Translations under genes and position numbers: made by a program | Shown: one piece after another, positions 10,918 through 23,484 of the stretch | Layout: every line of letters starts with the position of its first letter | How positions within the stretch are numbered: the first letter of the stretch is position 1 | Assembly: GCA_020002185.1 (NCBI GenBank) | Contig: CM034543.1 | Location: 29,306,572 to 29,370,571, forward strand | Reading direction: 5' to 3' | Length of the DNA stretch: 64,000 nt | Origin: Paraescarpia echinospica | Taxonomy: Eukaryota > Annelida > Polychaeta > Sabellida > Siboglinidae | The notes under the pieces: model-generated | What the model saw: the letters and a program-made list of their open reading frames with translations, nothing else | Databases searched by the model: none | Told to the model about the DNA's origin: nothing

Positions 10918-11648
10918 ACTGTACACATTGAACAGCTCAATGATGGCACCGTGACACATGTCGCCTCTCACTGATGGCATGGGAAAACCATCTGCAACGG
11001 TCGATCTGTGAATCACCAGCTCGGTGCAGAACGGCCTGATGACATCCAAATCTGTTGTCAGTGTCACAAATACATCTTTGTGGGACGTCTTTGCGAATCC
11101 ACAGGCAACTCTCTCCATGATCTGACGTGGGTTCAAAGTAGGGAGTCCTGGGAAAAGCAGCCTTGTCCACCTCGTCACGGTTGCCCAAGACACCTCCAAC
11201 TTCAGGTGAAACAGTTGCAGCCAGGTTATGTTGGCAACAAACTTGATGTCATACTTCAGCAGAGATGGGCGTTGGCCTATCCTAACAGCAAGAAATACTG
11301 ACCGGAACAAGTCTAGCGTACCACCAGCTGAAAAGCAATAATGAACTTTTCTTAAACCACGTTTGTCATTGACACTACTGTCAGTCAACTTGAGTCTGAG
11401 ACTGTGTCTGTGTAGTGTTTGTCTAAAATATATGTTATCATCAACTGATGGATTTCAATCTAGCTCTTTTCAACAAACTTGAAAGTCTCTCGGCACAACT
11501 GGTGACCATCCACAGAATACAGCATACGTTGATGCTCACGAACTTTCCGCGCCGTTTCCTGGCGCCCAACAATCCTCTCCGATAGATTCATCAAGGTTGA
11601 CAGCTTGCCATGGAAGATTAGTATTTGCATCTTTATTACAAAAAACAA
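10918..11648 (-). pseudogene. Partial transposase-derived gene cut by R2 (copy B)
   Basis: Counterpart of 3183-3910. It repeats the segment found again at 12650-13150 and is preceded on the minus strand by the REHQRMLYSVDGH segment (11648-11460). The reading frame is open through 11388-10918 and stops at the 28S/R2 junction. Confidence 0.7.
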
Positions 11649-11757
11649 GTGTTTATTTTAAACTGACATAATAGTTTGGTTATGAACAAAAGTACATTTT
11701 TATATTAATCATGTGACTAATTTTTCAATATACGATATCACAATGAAGATACTGAGA

Positions 11758-13060
11758 TTACATTAAGCTGGATGTAAGAAAGACGAAGGATAATGACAAG
11801 TGAAGGGAGAAGGCTGGCGATAAGGACAAATTGTAAGAGACATCTGCATACACTTCGGTGCATACTTTGTTATTTGTCTTCCTCAGAGCTTCATGTAGAT
11901 CACTATCGACCTTGATCCATTTCTTCTTCTGATCACCTGTGTCGAGTGGTGCAGGATCACATTTATATTCAGGATCATCTGGCCGCTCGTAGATGTTGCA
12001 GGCGTGGTACAGAATGGACTTACTCTTTTCCACCAGCAGGTCAGGATCACCACCTGATGTCCGGGAACTCCACCACAGTTGATTCAATATTGACTGAAGC
12101 CACTCCTTCAAACCCTTGTCTTCTCGCATCTTTGATCTGGCCATCACATCTTTTCTTGCTGTGTTTGCCATGTGATAAATGTCAAGGTTGTGTTCTACCC
12201 CCTTGCATACTTCTGGGTCATCAAACTTCTTACCATAACATGTCGATCTGTAGCCACACTTGTGGCACTTCAGCTTCAAGCAGAGAGTCGAGACATCTCT
12301 CGAAACCCACACATTTCATTCTAACAGAACTGCCTGCTTCTGTCACCTGTACTAGTTCAAACCCTGTTATGTTTTTCTCAGCTTGAACCTTTTTCTCAGC
12401 CAGAACCTCTTTCTCACTTTCAACCTCCTTCGCACCCACAACCCCTTTCTTGTCCTCATCTTCTTTTTCAGCCTCAACCTTTCTCTCGACCCCAACTTTC
12501 TCTACCAAATATTCTCCAAGTTTTGTTTTATTTGTCAATCTTTTGGCCTGCATCAAAATCTTATGCCCTACTGCCTTCCAATCCTGTGCAGATTTATCGC
12601 CAAACAGACAGTGCAAAATGTTATGCGCACTGCTGTACACATTGAACAGCTCAATGATGGCACCGTGACACGTGTCGCCTCTCACTGATGGCATGGGAAA
12701 ACCATCTGCAACGGTCGATCTGTGAATCACCAGCTCGGTGCAGAACGGCCCGATGACATCCAAATCTGTTGTCAGTGTCACAAATACATCTTTGTGGGAC
12801 GTCTTTGCGAATCCACAGGCAACTCTCTCCATGATCTGACGTGGGTTCAAAGTAGGGAGTCCTGGGAAAAGCAGCCTTGTCCACCTCGTCACGGTTGCCC
12901 AAGACACCTCCAACTTCAGGTGAAACAGTTGCAGCCAGGTTATGTTGGCAGAGATGGGCGTTGGCCTATCCTAACAGCAAGAAATACTGACCGGAACAAG
13001 TCTAGCGTACCACCAGCTGAAAAGCAATAATGAACTTTTCTTAAACCACGTTTGTCATTG
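11758..13060 (-). pseudogene. DDE transposase-derived gene, C-terminal part (copy B)
   Basis: Counterpart of 4143-5511, with VTEAGSSVRM, GFERCLDSLL, HDIYH-like (here LDIYH) and WWSSRTSGGDPDLL motifs. Relative to A it has lost about 75 bp near 11877, which removes the segment after KTQFLSD, and about 40 bp near 12950, which removes part of the YDIKFVANITWLQ segment. It is therefore the more damaged copy over this gene, although it is physically next to the upstream half at 14340-15204. Confidence 0.65.
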
Positions 13061-13636
13061 ACACTACTGTCAGTCAACTTGAGTCTGAGACTGTGTCTGT
13101 GTAGTGTTTGTCTAAAATATATGTTATCATCAACTGATGGATTTCAATCTAGCTCTTTTCAGTTTAGTGTTTAGATATGTGAACATATTTATAATACAGT
13201 GAACTTTTAAATAGGGCAACAAATATTTGTAAGATTCATGCAGTCTGAATACGCCGATAACAAAATGATTGTTTTATCGCCCAACACAAACGGCGGCGAA
13301 TCACCTAAACAAACGTCCTACGGTCCCTTTTCGTTTTTTTTAGATTTTATGCTACATTAACGATATTTATTAACAAAGGATAGTTGTTATTTATAACATA
13401 TGAATTATTGCAAACTTATTTTTTCTAAAAGAGGTATATCAATACCCTAAGCAAAACTACATTTTAGTACGCCGAGTCGGTCGCTATGCTGCTGTGGTAA
13501 TTGCTAAATTTCTCGTTTGCGAAATATTTGCATGACAGATCTCCTACTTCAAATGCAAATATTTAAACGTAATTAATTCCTACTGATTTCAAAATGCTAT
13601 AAGAAAATATAGCTTAACTAATAATGAAATACATAC

Positions 13637-13748
13637 CCGTTACGATCCGCAAAGGCGTGGGAAACTCTTCGGTTAAATCAATATCCATCACTGCCAGAAA
13701 ATCAAAAGATCCTTGTATCTGAGTAGTACTCAAGATGGCACGTGTCAT
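13637..13748 (-). CDS. First-exon-like ORF (copy B)
   Basis: Same 37-codon frame as 6015-6126 with the same ATG (13748) and GTATGT donor. Only a few bases differ outside the exon. In this copy the frame also extends upstream past the ATG without a stop, to 13856. Confidence 0.4.
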
Positions 13749-13935
13749 GTGGGTGCGCACGAATATTATAACTTCGCCGAGTGACCATAACACATCAAAA
13801 TAATGTTTGCGTAAATTTATAAAGGATATATTTTTCTTTCTTATGATATACGTCACTTCTGTGTTTTGTTTCTATAAGTATATTTAATTTCTGTCTTTAT
13901 ATTTAATTTTGTTTTCTTGGGAACTATTTTTTTCA

Positions 13936-14339
13936 GACATAAAAGTGATGTATACCGTTAGAAAGCTGAGGGAATGCAGATTTGATTGCGTATGAAGACA
14001 ACTATAGGTGTTAAATGGTCACCGGAGAAGGCCTTTTCTTGTCGGCGCAGTGTAGCGCCGGCGGCAGTGACAGTACGGCTGATACGCACAGGTGCTCTTG
14101 AATAGGCACCGCATTTACCGGCCTGACGTTCACTGAATATATACTCAATTCAATTAACACGCATACTGAATGGAATTACAAGACTCAAGATTGTAAAGAC
14201 ATGAAATTTATTCCCGTAGTGCACATAGAAATATGAAAACACATTGCACAAATAAACGGTAAAACCAACAGTATCAGCATCTGTGCCCGCTGCGCTGCCG
14301 CTCTACTGGGATACCTACTATGAGTTCAGACTATGTATG
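13936..14339. other. Unassigned stretch right of duplication copy B
   Basis: Sequence unique to the right flank of copy B. I see no coherent frame, splice pair or repeat here apart from the GC-rich patch near 14045-14100 (gccggcggcag). It separates the upstream motifs of the transposase gene from the first-exon-like ORF. Confidence 0.4.
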
Positions 14340-15204
14340 CATCAGACTGTATGTGCAATATTTTGCACAATAGCCTGGGGAAATCGCAACGACCATCTCC
14401 AATGAGAGCTACACTCTCCTGTGACTGGAGTGGTTGCACAACTCTCTGTTGCTTCTCTATCCATGCGTTGTGTACCACTGGCACCAAGTACTTTGCCTGT
14501 ACTTCATCATAGACGGTGTGACTGAAAAATTGCTAATTGAGCTGTTGTGTGAAATTTTGAAATCCTAGCAAATGTGTTGCCAGAATACAATATTACAGAA
14601 AGCAAGTTACACGATGGTATCTTGACAAGGAGGGGCTGCGAATTACAGACTAACATGTGACCATTCACACAGAACAGCTTCACAAACAGACCACTACCAA
14701 CAGTTGATAATGCCATCATTCATCAACACTCTTGGTGCACTGGTTACATGTCAACATGCGGAATACTCTGTCTAGGCTGCTCTCACACGCAATGTATTTC
14801 TTTTCTGTAACATGACTAGGGATAGGTTGTTGCTTTGAGCTGTGTTTGACAATAGTGTCATCACCTATCTGGATGTCGGCAACAGTGGGCACATACAAGG
14901 GATCTGCAAATTCATTGTCAAAGAAAATATGGCAGGCGTCCGGTGTCCTTGGTTCAGCTGATATGTCATCAGCATCAACATTTACACACAGATTTAGTTC
15001 GCTAGAACTGGTCTGGTTCTTTGATACGATATGTGACTCGACAACTGGAGAAATGTCCAATGTTGGCGTTGCAGGGTAAGGGTGATCAGATAATACAAAC
15101 TCGGGGTTGCCATACACTGGTGTTTTGGAACTGTGTCTGTCTGTGTGGCGTACTGGCGATATGAGTCCCGGATCGGTTTGTGTGGCAGCGGTTCTAGTTT
15201 CCAT
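14340..15204 (-). pseudogene. DDE transposase-derived gene, N-terminal and core part
   Basis: The minus frame after a possible acceptor (ACACAG|ATG at 15204) gives a Ser/Thr/Pro-rich head, then KKYIACESSLDRVF and a C-x2-C pair (CNQC) before a stop at 14716. One base of frame shift later it continues with TVGSGLFVKLFCVNGH and YSGNTFARISKF (to 14507), and after another shift with VALIGDGRCDFP near 14390. KYI.ESSLD, the GH-containing zinc-like segment, GNTF and GDGRCDSPG are serial motifs of the same transposase-like family as 4143-5511; the D of GDGRCD is a likely first catalytic Asp. Frame shifts at 14716 and near 14380 indicate a pseudogene or sequencing errors. Confidence 0.65.
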
Positions 15205-15405
15205 CTGTGTTGTAGCCACCAGGATGTATTTATCGACTAGCGCACAGGGTCTGCAAATTAGTACAGTCTTGAGTGGAAAGAAACTAAATAACTGTAAATT
15301 CTTCCTCTTCATCTTTGTCCCACTTTTATGTGGGGTCGATATATGATGACATTCGCCTCCATGCCGCTCGGTCGTACACTTCCTCTCCCGACAGTCCCTT
15401 CTCCC

Positions 15406-18400
15406 CAGTGCTGTAACAAGTACTCCAGAAAAGTAACTAAGTAAAAGTAAAAGTAACCCCCCAAAAAACTACTTAAGTAAAAGTAAAAGTACTCCTCAAA
15501 AAAACTACTTAAGTAAAAGTAACCCCTCAAAAAACTACTTAAGTAAAAAGTAGCCGGCCAGCTGCCAAGTGTATATACAGTACATTCCAGATAACCCAAA
15601 TTCGCATCAGTCAAATTTCACTTGAGGCAATCCAATTCCACGGTCGCTGGTCTATAAGGCAACGAAACATAGGTCCTGATAAGTGGAACGCATGTTAACC
15701 AGAAGTATTGTTATTGGTCTTAGGCAGTTTGACTTGCCAGAGTGTAATGTAATAAGATTCACAACAAAAATCATGTAACATCTGCAAAAGCAACCTCGCT
15801 ATTTTATTGTCAGACAAACAAACCAACATTATATACATATTTCGTAGACACCCAAAATAAACACCTCAAACAAGACCAGAAAGTTCACATCACTCCTCAA
15901 TGTACGACCGGTTCAGCTTCAGCAGCAGCTGGTCCTCAAAACTGCTGTCTCCAATGCATGCACGCCTCGGGGTGAAGATGAGGCCTGCCACACTGAACAG
16001 GCGCTCGCAAGCTGCACTTGCAGGCAGTGGCGTGTTCAGTTCAATGAAGAGCTTCTTCAGCTGTGGCCAGGCGTTCAGGGCTGACAGGTGAATCTGTGGG
16101 CCTACCCTACCAGCAGATAGATACTGGTCCAGCTGCTCTGTCGTTGTCTGAGTTCTGTTGTGCCGGGATCTGAAGAACAGGTCCTCGTCGTCCTCGTCGC
16201 TGTTTCCTGACAGTTCCTGTTCTGGCTGGGCATCTTCAGCCAGACGTTCCCTGATGTACTCCAGCCCTACAATCAGAATACCAGATATAGATGTACAAAA
16301 TAAAAGCAAACGTAACACCACTGAAACATGAAAAACTTGTAAAGTCACAATTCTCCATTCTTTCACTTGCACAATGTGGCCCTAAAAATAAACAAATGTG
16401 TAATCTCCCCTACAAACAAAAATGTGTAGTTCTATTTGCAGTCACAAACCATCCACACCATAAGAGATACATAACAATGGGGCAATCCAGGTTATTTTCT
16501 GAATCATAGACCACCTGACCAATTTTTAGATTGTGTCACATACCTAACTCCAACATGGGTGCATCTGCAGTCCAGTTGCTGCAGAACGTTGGATGCAGGA
16601 TGGCAGCAGCGATGGCCTGCTTGTCTGCCAAGACAGTGGCGAATCGCTTCCTGATGCCTGCAAGCAAGGCATCAACGAGAGCGACACATAACGTCGCCTT
16701 CTCTCGGCGCTTCTGGAGTTTCTCTAGTAGGGCTGTCAGTGTCGGCAGGGGATAGCCGAGGAACGCTTTCTTCTCTGACTGAAGAATATTCAGTGCTTGC
16801 GCTACGTGCTTCATTGTGGTGGCGTATTCATCCAAGAAGGCGAGCTCGGCTGGCTTCAGCCTGAAAACATAATCGTGACATAGTATACAAATGGTAAAAA
16901 ACACACAACCTGGATTTTTCTTGTATGCACCACATATCATTAGATGCAGAGCTCCATAAAGCTGAAAAAAGTTAAACAAACATATTTTAAATATGGGGCA
17001 TATGGCAGAGCAATATAAAAAAGACCTCGCTAAATAATGTTACATTGGTTACTATGGTTAGACAGGCAGCGTTGTAATATATTTATAAACAATAATATGT
17101 TACATAAAAATTACACATGTTAACACTGCACAGTAGTTGTGGTCTTTGTGAATGTACTCACTTTGGCATGTCGAAGTCATTGCATATGGAATGCAACGCT
17201 TCCTCTCCCTTCTCCTTGATGATCCGGACCAGGCGCTCCACTGCCATAAAGACCGAATTCCACCTGGTCTGGTTTGGCCGGATTAGCATGAGCCCGCATG
17301 TCTCCTGGACAGTCTTGGCAGCCAGGGAAGATCTGCCGGCCTTGTTCCAGATGGCCTGGCACTTTGCAAAAGTGGAGCGCGACAACTTCTTGTACGTGGT
17401 GTTGTCTTCCGCGTGTTTTGTGTCTGTCGTACAGACGAGGTTAAGGGAATGGCATGCACACCTCTGGTGACTCGGCAGTCGATACTCTGCGAAGTCATCG
17501 TCGTTGAGGACACTGTCAACATCTTCGAAGTGGACGCCATCACCTGGATAATTCCGAGCACTTTGTTTTACCAAAAATAAAATCACAAGTACAGTAAAAT
17601 ATTTGGTTGCATTATATAGCAGTATGGCTGTAACATAAATAATACATGTTTTGCTTTGTATTTTGGATCCTTATATCCTCAAAACAGGTAACTGTAATGA
17701 TTTTCATCATCCAATCAAAAAGTCATTAGTTTCATCACTAATTTATTAATATGCATTGTTGTGCACAATACAGCATATTAACATAATCCACCTTCCAAAA
17801 ACAATTAGATTTAAAATGTTTAAACACTACTGAAATTTATAATGCTGAGTTATGTATAAGTTGGAATTACCCACCTATGCATCGTTCCACTTCGCTCTGG
17901 TCGTCGTCGTTGCGCTGTGTCTGTGCGTCTACTCCAAACACCGAAAAGGCCTTGACGAAGTTGGACCCATTGTCCGTCGTCGTCTTGGTGACCTTCTGTC
18001 TGATGGCATACTCTGTATGGATATCTTCCAGTGCACTGGCCAACACATCAAATGTGTGTGACCCTCGCAGGCGACGACAAGCTAGGGCGGCAGACCTTAA
18101 ATAAAATATGATATTTATATAGATAGGTAGTGTAATTTGGGAATTGTATAAATCACTACAAATGGAATAAACAGTGAAATGGTGTACACTTCTAGGTTGA
18201 CAGTGGAGCCAGTTAAGGCTGTCAGCAGTTGATAAAATTATAGTAAAATAATTAATACAATATATAATATATTACTAGTAAGATGACAAATTCAAGTGTA
18301 TATATATATATATACATGGAATATACATAGCCTTAAATAAAACATACCTTCTCTCTAGCGTGTTGACGTCAATCCAGTGTGCCGTCACACCGATGTAAGA

Positions 18401-20607
18401 GCGGCCTCGAGCACTCCAGCAGTCGGTGGTCGTCGCAACGAACTGCAGAGGACGCATCGCACTGATGACGTTCTTCTTCATCGTCTCTGCACGCTCATGC
18501 AGTCGTCGCTTCACGGTCATGCGGCACATGACGGAGCGGTTCGGCTGCAGCCCAACGATGAGTTCTTTGAACGCAGGCAGTTCAACAGTGCTGAACGGAA
18601 GCAGGCCATCGCACAGCAGGTTGAGCACCAGCCCGTCCACCCTTGCCTGTGAGACGCTGGTTGGTCTGGTCCAATCCAACTTCTGTTGTTTTGCCGGCCT
18701 CTCAGATGAAGAAGCAGGCAGTTTTCGTTTTGCAGACACTAGCTCACTGTATCGACTAAGGTGATTTGGGTGCTTTCTCTGGAATGAAAGATGTAACATG
18801 AGTTTCAGGCATATGTGTAATGCCAATGTTATAGACGTTGCACTATGCACACAAAACTCAATGTGAACAAAACACATTTTTAATGTTTAATAATAAAAAA
18901 CCTAGAACAGCTGTGAGATCTGGGTAAATACTTATCAATCTAGACTCAGAAAACTATCTCTGTTATTGAAAAAAATATATACAAAATATTTATAACCTTA
19001 ATTACCATGATCATACATGGGCAATTCCACCGTCACTCACGTTACAGTTATACTTTTTTGGGTCTTTCAACACATAAGCATAATCAATAAAAAAAATTTG
19101 CACGTAATAATCATTACAAAATATGAAACCTCGCCAGGGTAGACATCATCATATAGTCCACAATGACCCAGTCACTAACATGCATGTATTCTAGTCATTC
19201 ACCAATGGAATGAGTTTCAGAAATAAAATTTAAAAATAAAAGCCTCTATTTTTATTTTACCATCTCTCAAATATGCGTAAATTTCATGATTTAGTTAAAT
19301 AGTATATTTAATAAATACAAAGCTATGATTATACTTTATAAAGCAAACAACCATTCTTTAAATGGTTATGTTCAATCATTATTTGAACCAACCGCACAAA
19401 ATTGTTAATGCACTGAGTAAGATGCGTAAATTTGTGGGTGCACACATTTTTGACCACACAGGCTAACACAGCCTACATTTGCGAGGCATAGTGCGCCTGT
19501 ATTTCGCGTTATTTTTGAAAACTTATAACCTATGTGGAGATTACATATCCCGATACTCCATTAAATGTTAATATATTTCCTTTAAATAGTAACATATTCA
19601 AGGATGGCATTAGATTTATAAATCTCGTTGTGACCATCAATATTGATTATTCCAAAATGGCTGCCGCCAGTGCAATTAGAATAACCCGATCTACTTGACT
19701 ATTTAGATATCATATTTTTTATTATATAGGAGCCTATATATTATATATACACAACCAAATTAATTGAGAATTCTCTTAGGTACAATAAACTACAACAAAT
19801 ATATCAGTCATCCCAAATTAACGGCCCAATACGACTGTGTCAAGCAAACTTCTGAAGTAAACAATTCGGTCACTTGTTTACGTTCAAGGTCCACTAAGAG
19901 TTCTCTGTTGTTACTACATCTTTGCCAATATGCTGTACATCAATGCATTAATACTACACCATTTCACCCATATCATGTTAAACATATTGCATTAGTAGCG
20001 TTACCTACCTCGATATGTTTGCGTAGATTCGACGATGAGTTGGGAAAGGCCGAACATTCTACGCTCTTAGGTGCGCACAGCAAACACGCGAACTTTATGC
20101 TGTTGCCCTGCCACGACTTCAGCCGAAACAACTTGTCCAAATGGGGCCAAGGATGATCTTTCTTGTCTTTCTCGTTGTCGTTCTCTTTTACAATAACAGT
20201 TACTTCCATTGCAATGTCTCGATCGGTTGTGAAAAGAAAACGAACCAAACCAACCGACTTTGATTCAAACGAAGCAACACCAAGAGTTAGCCAATCAGAG
20301 ACCGTTCAGGCCGGGTCGCGCAAATCCTAGGCGGCTGATAGGCCCACTTCACAGCCAGTAGGGCAGACAACGCCGCCATTGCGCCGTCGCCGTATTAGGA
20401 CGACGACTACGAACGATGCAAAATATAAACACCGTAGACAAAAGTAACGCAAAATATAGAAGTAAAAAGTAAAAAAGTAAAAAAAACAAGTACTTCGTTA
20501 CAAGTAAAAGTAATCCCCCCAAAAATTACTCCGTTACAAGTAAATTTCAAAATAATCTACTTAAGTATTGTAACGAAGTAAATGTACTTCGTTACATCCC
20601 GCCACTG
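15406..20607 (-). mobile_element. Complete hAT transposon
   Basis: Ends CAGTG...CACTG at 15406 and 20607, flanked by a perfect 8-bp duplication CTTCTCCC (15398-15405; 20608-20615). The subterminal regions are packed with AAGTAAAAGTA and ACTTAAGTA-type repeats on both sides, and ATGTAACGAAGTA lies next to the right end. 8-bp duplications and CAG-type ends are hAT hallmarks. The element carries an uninterrupted six-exon transposase gene (next entry) and is the only evidently intact element in the window. Confidence 0.92.
15890..20248 (-). CDS. hAT transposase, six exons, intact frame
   Basis: Exons (minus): 20248-20009, 18778-18348, 18095-17875, 17543-17162, 16860-16544, 16266-15890. Every junction is GT-AG and the phases match, giving 655 codons plus stop; an inner ATG at 20209 would give 642. 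Exon 1 encodes a BED finger (HPWPHLDKLF, CLLC) whose His pair is completed across the first intron (RKHIE|RKH). Exon 2 has TTDCWSARG (first catalytic Asp) and YIGVTAHWID. Exon 3 has TDNGSNFVKAF (second Asp). Exon 4 has SHQRCACHSLNLV and TRWNS. Exon 6 carries the dimerisation block LPASAACERLFSVAG to the end. The protein cuts and pastes the element and would act in the nucleus. No in-frame stop or shift was found. Confidence 0.9.
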
Positions 20608-21986
20608 CTTCTCCCTGAGATCTGCCCTCACAATGTCTAACCACCTCCTCTTCGGCCTTCCTCTCCTCTTCCCTTGCACTTCCATTCCCATCGCCCTCCT
20701 TCCTACATAATCCTCCTCTCTTCTCATCACGTGTCCATACCATCTCAACCTCCTTTCTTGGACTTTCTTCGAGATTTCCCCCACTTTCGTTGTCCCTCTG
20801 ATTCTTTCGTTTCTTATCTTGTCAAGCTTTGTGACTCCGCACATCCATCGTAGCATTCGCATTTCTGCAACATCCAACTTCTTTTCCTGTGTCTTCTTTG
20901 CCGCCCATGTCTCCGCCCCGTACATCAGTGCTGGCCTTACCACTGTCCTGTACACTTTTCCCTTGATCTTCACGTTCATTCTTCTGTCACACAGCACTCC
21001 AGATACTCTCTTCCAGTTCTTCCACCCGCTCTGCACTCTATGAGTGACTTCCGCATCCAATTCTCCATCATCCGCCAATGTCGATCCTAGATATTTGAAT
21101 GTCTTCACTCTCTTCACTGTCTCGCCCTGTAACCGGATCTCTAGGTCATTGTTTTCGTTGCACCTCAGGTATTCCGTCTTCTTCCTACTAATCTTTAGTC
21201 CTCGCTCTTCCATTGCACTTCTCCATTCCTCGAGCTTCCTTTCCACCTCCTCTCTTCTGGTACTGCACAGCACAATGTCGTCTGCAAACAGCATACACCA
21301 GGGGGGCTGTTCTTTGATGCCCCGGCCCAACACATCCATAATCAAGTCAAACAGGTAAGGACTCAGTGAGGACCCCTGGTGCAGCCCCACTCTAACGGTG
21401 GTCTTGCCTGTCAGTCCTACACTGCTCTTGTCTTGCGTCCTTGCGTCTTCATATGTGTCTTTTACAAGACGTACATACTTTTCAGGCACACCCTGCTCTC
21501 GCATACACCTCCAAACCTCCTGTCGTGGCACTCTATCATATGCCTTCTCTAAATCAATGAAGACCATATGCAGTTCCTTCTGCATCTCCCGGTGTTTCTC
21601 CATCAGCTGCCTTGCTGCAAATATTAATAACTAAATAACTGTAAATAATAATTAAATATTCATAGCTTATTATCAATCCATCTTTAATATGGCTTATTGA
21701 TTTTGAGATAGTTTGCATTTTAGCATAACAATAATTAAATTAGACTGCATTATGACAAACATAATCTAAGCATAAAATTTAATCACACGTTTACGTAGTA
21801 CAAGCATATATACTTTTGAAAAACTTGGTACATATTAGTATAAATTACAAAAACCAGAGTCATGTTATGTTATTTCAAAAACTGGTAATCACAGCCATGA
21901 TGGAAAGACAGTTTGTTCACATTTACTATAATAAACATTAACATAAAATGGCAAAACTCAATTGGACTGCTTTTCTTACTACTAAC

Positions 21987-22061
21987 CATTTGTTTCTTTG
22001 CATCCACGCTCAAACTTCTCCTTTTTCGCTTGGACGTAGTAGATCCATTCCAGACTGGAAG
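21987..22061 (-). CDS. Putative exon (25 codons)
   Basis: Acceptor TTTCTTCAG, donor ATG|GTTAGT, open in phase 0. It encodes a basic segment (SKRKRRSLSVDAKKQ). With the next exon upstream (22329-22421) and the ATG-exon at 15204 it chains in phase 0. If correct, the 6.3-kb RTE/hAT nest sits in one intron of the transposase-derived gene. No domain recognised. Confidence 0.4.
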
Positions 22062-22328
22062 CTGAAGAAAGGAACAAAGATTCACCTGTCTATTAAAAAA
22101 TGAACATTAGATAACCATAGTACTATTTCAGACTTTCTGTAAACACCAGAACTGTCTACGTCTACATAAACATTGACCAAGTACAATTCAGTTTCTTACA
22201 AGATAAGTGTTGCCTAGGTTACTGTCACTCACATGAAAAATATAATATGTGCACTGAAGGCAGCCACTTACTGATCGTTTATTGGAATATAGGATATTCA
22301 GAACACAGTTCTATTCAGAATGACATAC

Positions 22329-22421
22329 CTTGGGTGTATCTTGGTATTGGCAGTTTCCTTGAATTGTCCCATGGTCAATCTCTGCAACGCCAGGAGCTGG
22401 ACCAAGCAAGTCAAGAATAGT
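22329..22421 (-). CDS. Putative exon (31 codons)
   Basis: Bounded by CTTATTTCAG and AAG|GTATGT, 93 nt, open in phase 0, encoding TILDLLGPAPGVAEIDHG and a QYQDTPK end. Good splice sites on both sides and a phase match to 21987-22061 support it. Its function is unknown. Confidence 0.4.
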
Positions 22422-22810
22422 CTGAAATAAGACAATACAATCTGTTTAGAATAAATATGTGTATGTAGTTTATAATCTACGCACTGGCTACGTTCTCTAA
22501 TCCTAATGATCAATGAGGATGGGCCAATGACGATGGCCATCCATCCATCCCGTTAGGCGTTACAGCGTTACATATATAAACAGGGCCACAACAGTGACAC
22601 GACTATAGTTAATCTATATGTGTGTCATCCCTTTCTTCCACACAAAATATGCATTCATAATTAATTTCTACTTAACAGAGCTTATATTATCTCTCACTGT
22701 CACATGTAAACAACAGTGTTAACATAGGCGAGGTATCATATGAACTGTGCAATTGCCATTTTAATGCGCAGAATCCAGATTTTATATAATTAAAATATAA
22801 ATAGTTATTG

Positions 22811-22956
22811 AACATGGACGGAAGTTACGAAAAATGATCTGATGTGCCATTGCTGCTGTAACGTCTGAGGAAGTTCAGTGATTGTTTCTGGTGATGTAAT
22901 TTGGTCACGGTTGATTTCCAACAGATCCGGTGTTGGCTTCTGTTGTTTATCTGCAC
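22811..22956 (-). CDS. Putative terminal exon of an unassigned gene
   Basis: After an acceptor-like TTTTGTGCAG the minus frame reads DKQQKPTPDLLEINRDQ ... SFFVTSVHVQ and stops. The composition is protein-like, but there is no domain and no partner exon that I can fix. It may belong to the Mutator-like gene at 23485-23785, which lies upstream on the same strand. Confidence 0.25.
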
Positions 22957-23484
22957 AAAATGGTCTATTTCCATGCATGCACCTGTATATAGGCATCCAT
23001 TCTAACGTGTGCGTGCGGGCGTGCCTGCATGTAGACATGATGCCAATACAAATATGTTACATGTATGTTAAATATGCAGTGCCTTTGGCACAGCCATTCC
23101 TATGAACAGATAAGTTGACTACTACAAGACAAGAGTTGTGACACGAGTCATTATAATGGTCGATAACATCAACTGGTGTTGACTGGGAGCAGACAGCGTG
23201 ACACTGTCTCTCTGGCTTACCTCTCTCTACCTGAGACACCTTGTGTCAGTTGTCGACGGCTGTCTACGGTGAAGGTATGGAGGTCATTCATCCGTTTAGT
23301 AAATGTTATTTCTATAAGAGAATGGTTTCCTATGTTACGTATAATGCATTTATATGTAAATCAATTATTTTTGTGAAAGGATTGTGCGCATTTAAGTCGA
23401 TTCGACAATGTGAGACCGTCCAGACAGTGGCTGCATTTAACGATATACACATCGAATACGATGCTGGGATACTGACAGGTTGAT

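Larger units (their letters stand above)
8197..13935. repeat. Segmental duplication, copy B
   Basis: Second copy of the block at 1-6313, direct orientation, offset about 8.2 kb at the left end and about 7.6 kb at the right end because of internal indels. Sequence identity looks very high by eye. Only copy B continues leftwards into the R2 endonuclease region (7622-8220) and rightwards into the transposase-gene body (14340 onward), so B is probably closer to the ancestral arrangement. Confidence 0.9.
15300..21628 (-). mobile_element. RTE-like LINE, 5'-truncated, with hAT inserted in it
   Basis: Bounded by a perfect 18-bp target-site duplication (AACTAAATAACTGTAAAT at 15282-15299 and 21629-21646). 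The LINE itself is 20608-21628 plus 15300-15405. Its minus frame starts inside the reverse transcriptase (DLEKAYDRVPR, LHQGSSLSPYLF, FADDIVLCS) and carries the RTE-type tail with KTFKYLGS and MLRWMCG. The last codons lie on the far side of the hAT: DLREKG joins SGEEVYDRAAWRRM ... DPT stop at about 15340. The 3' end is GA-rich (AAGATGAAGAGGAAG), as is usual in the group. It is 5'-truncated within the RT. Confidence 0.9.
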
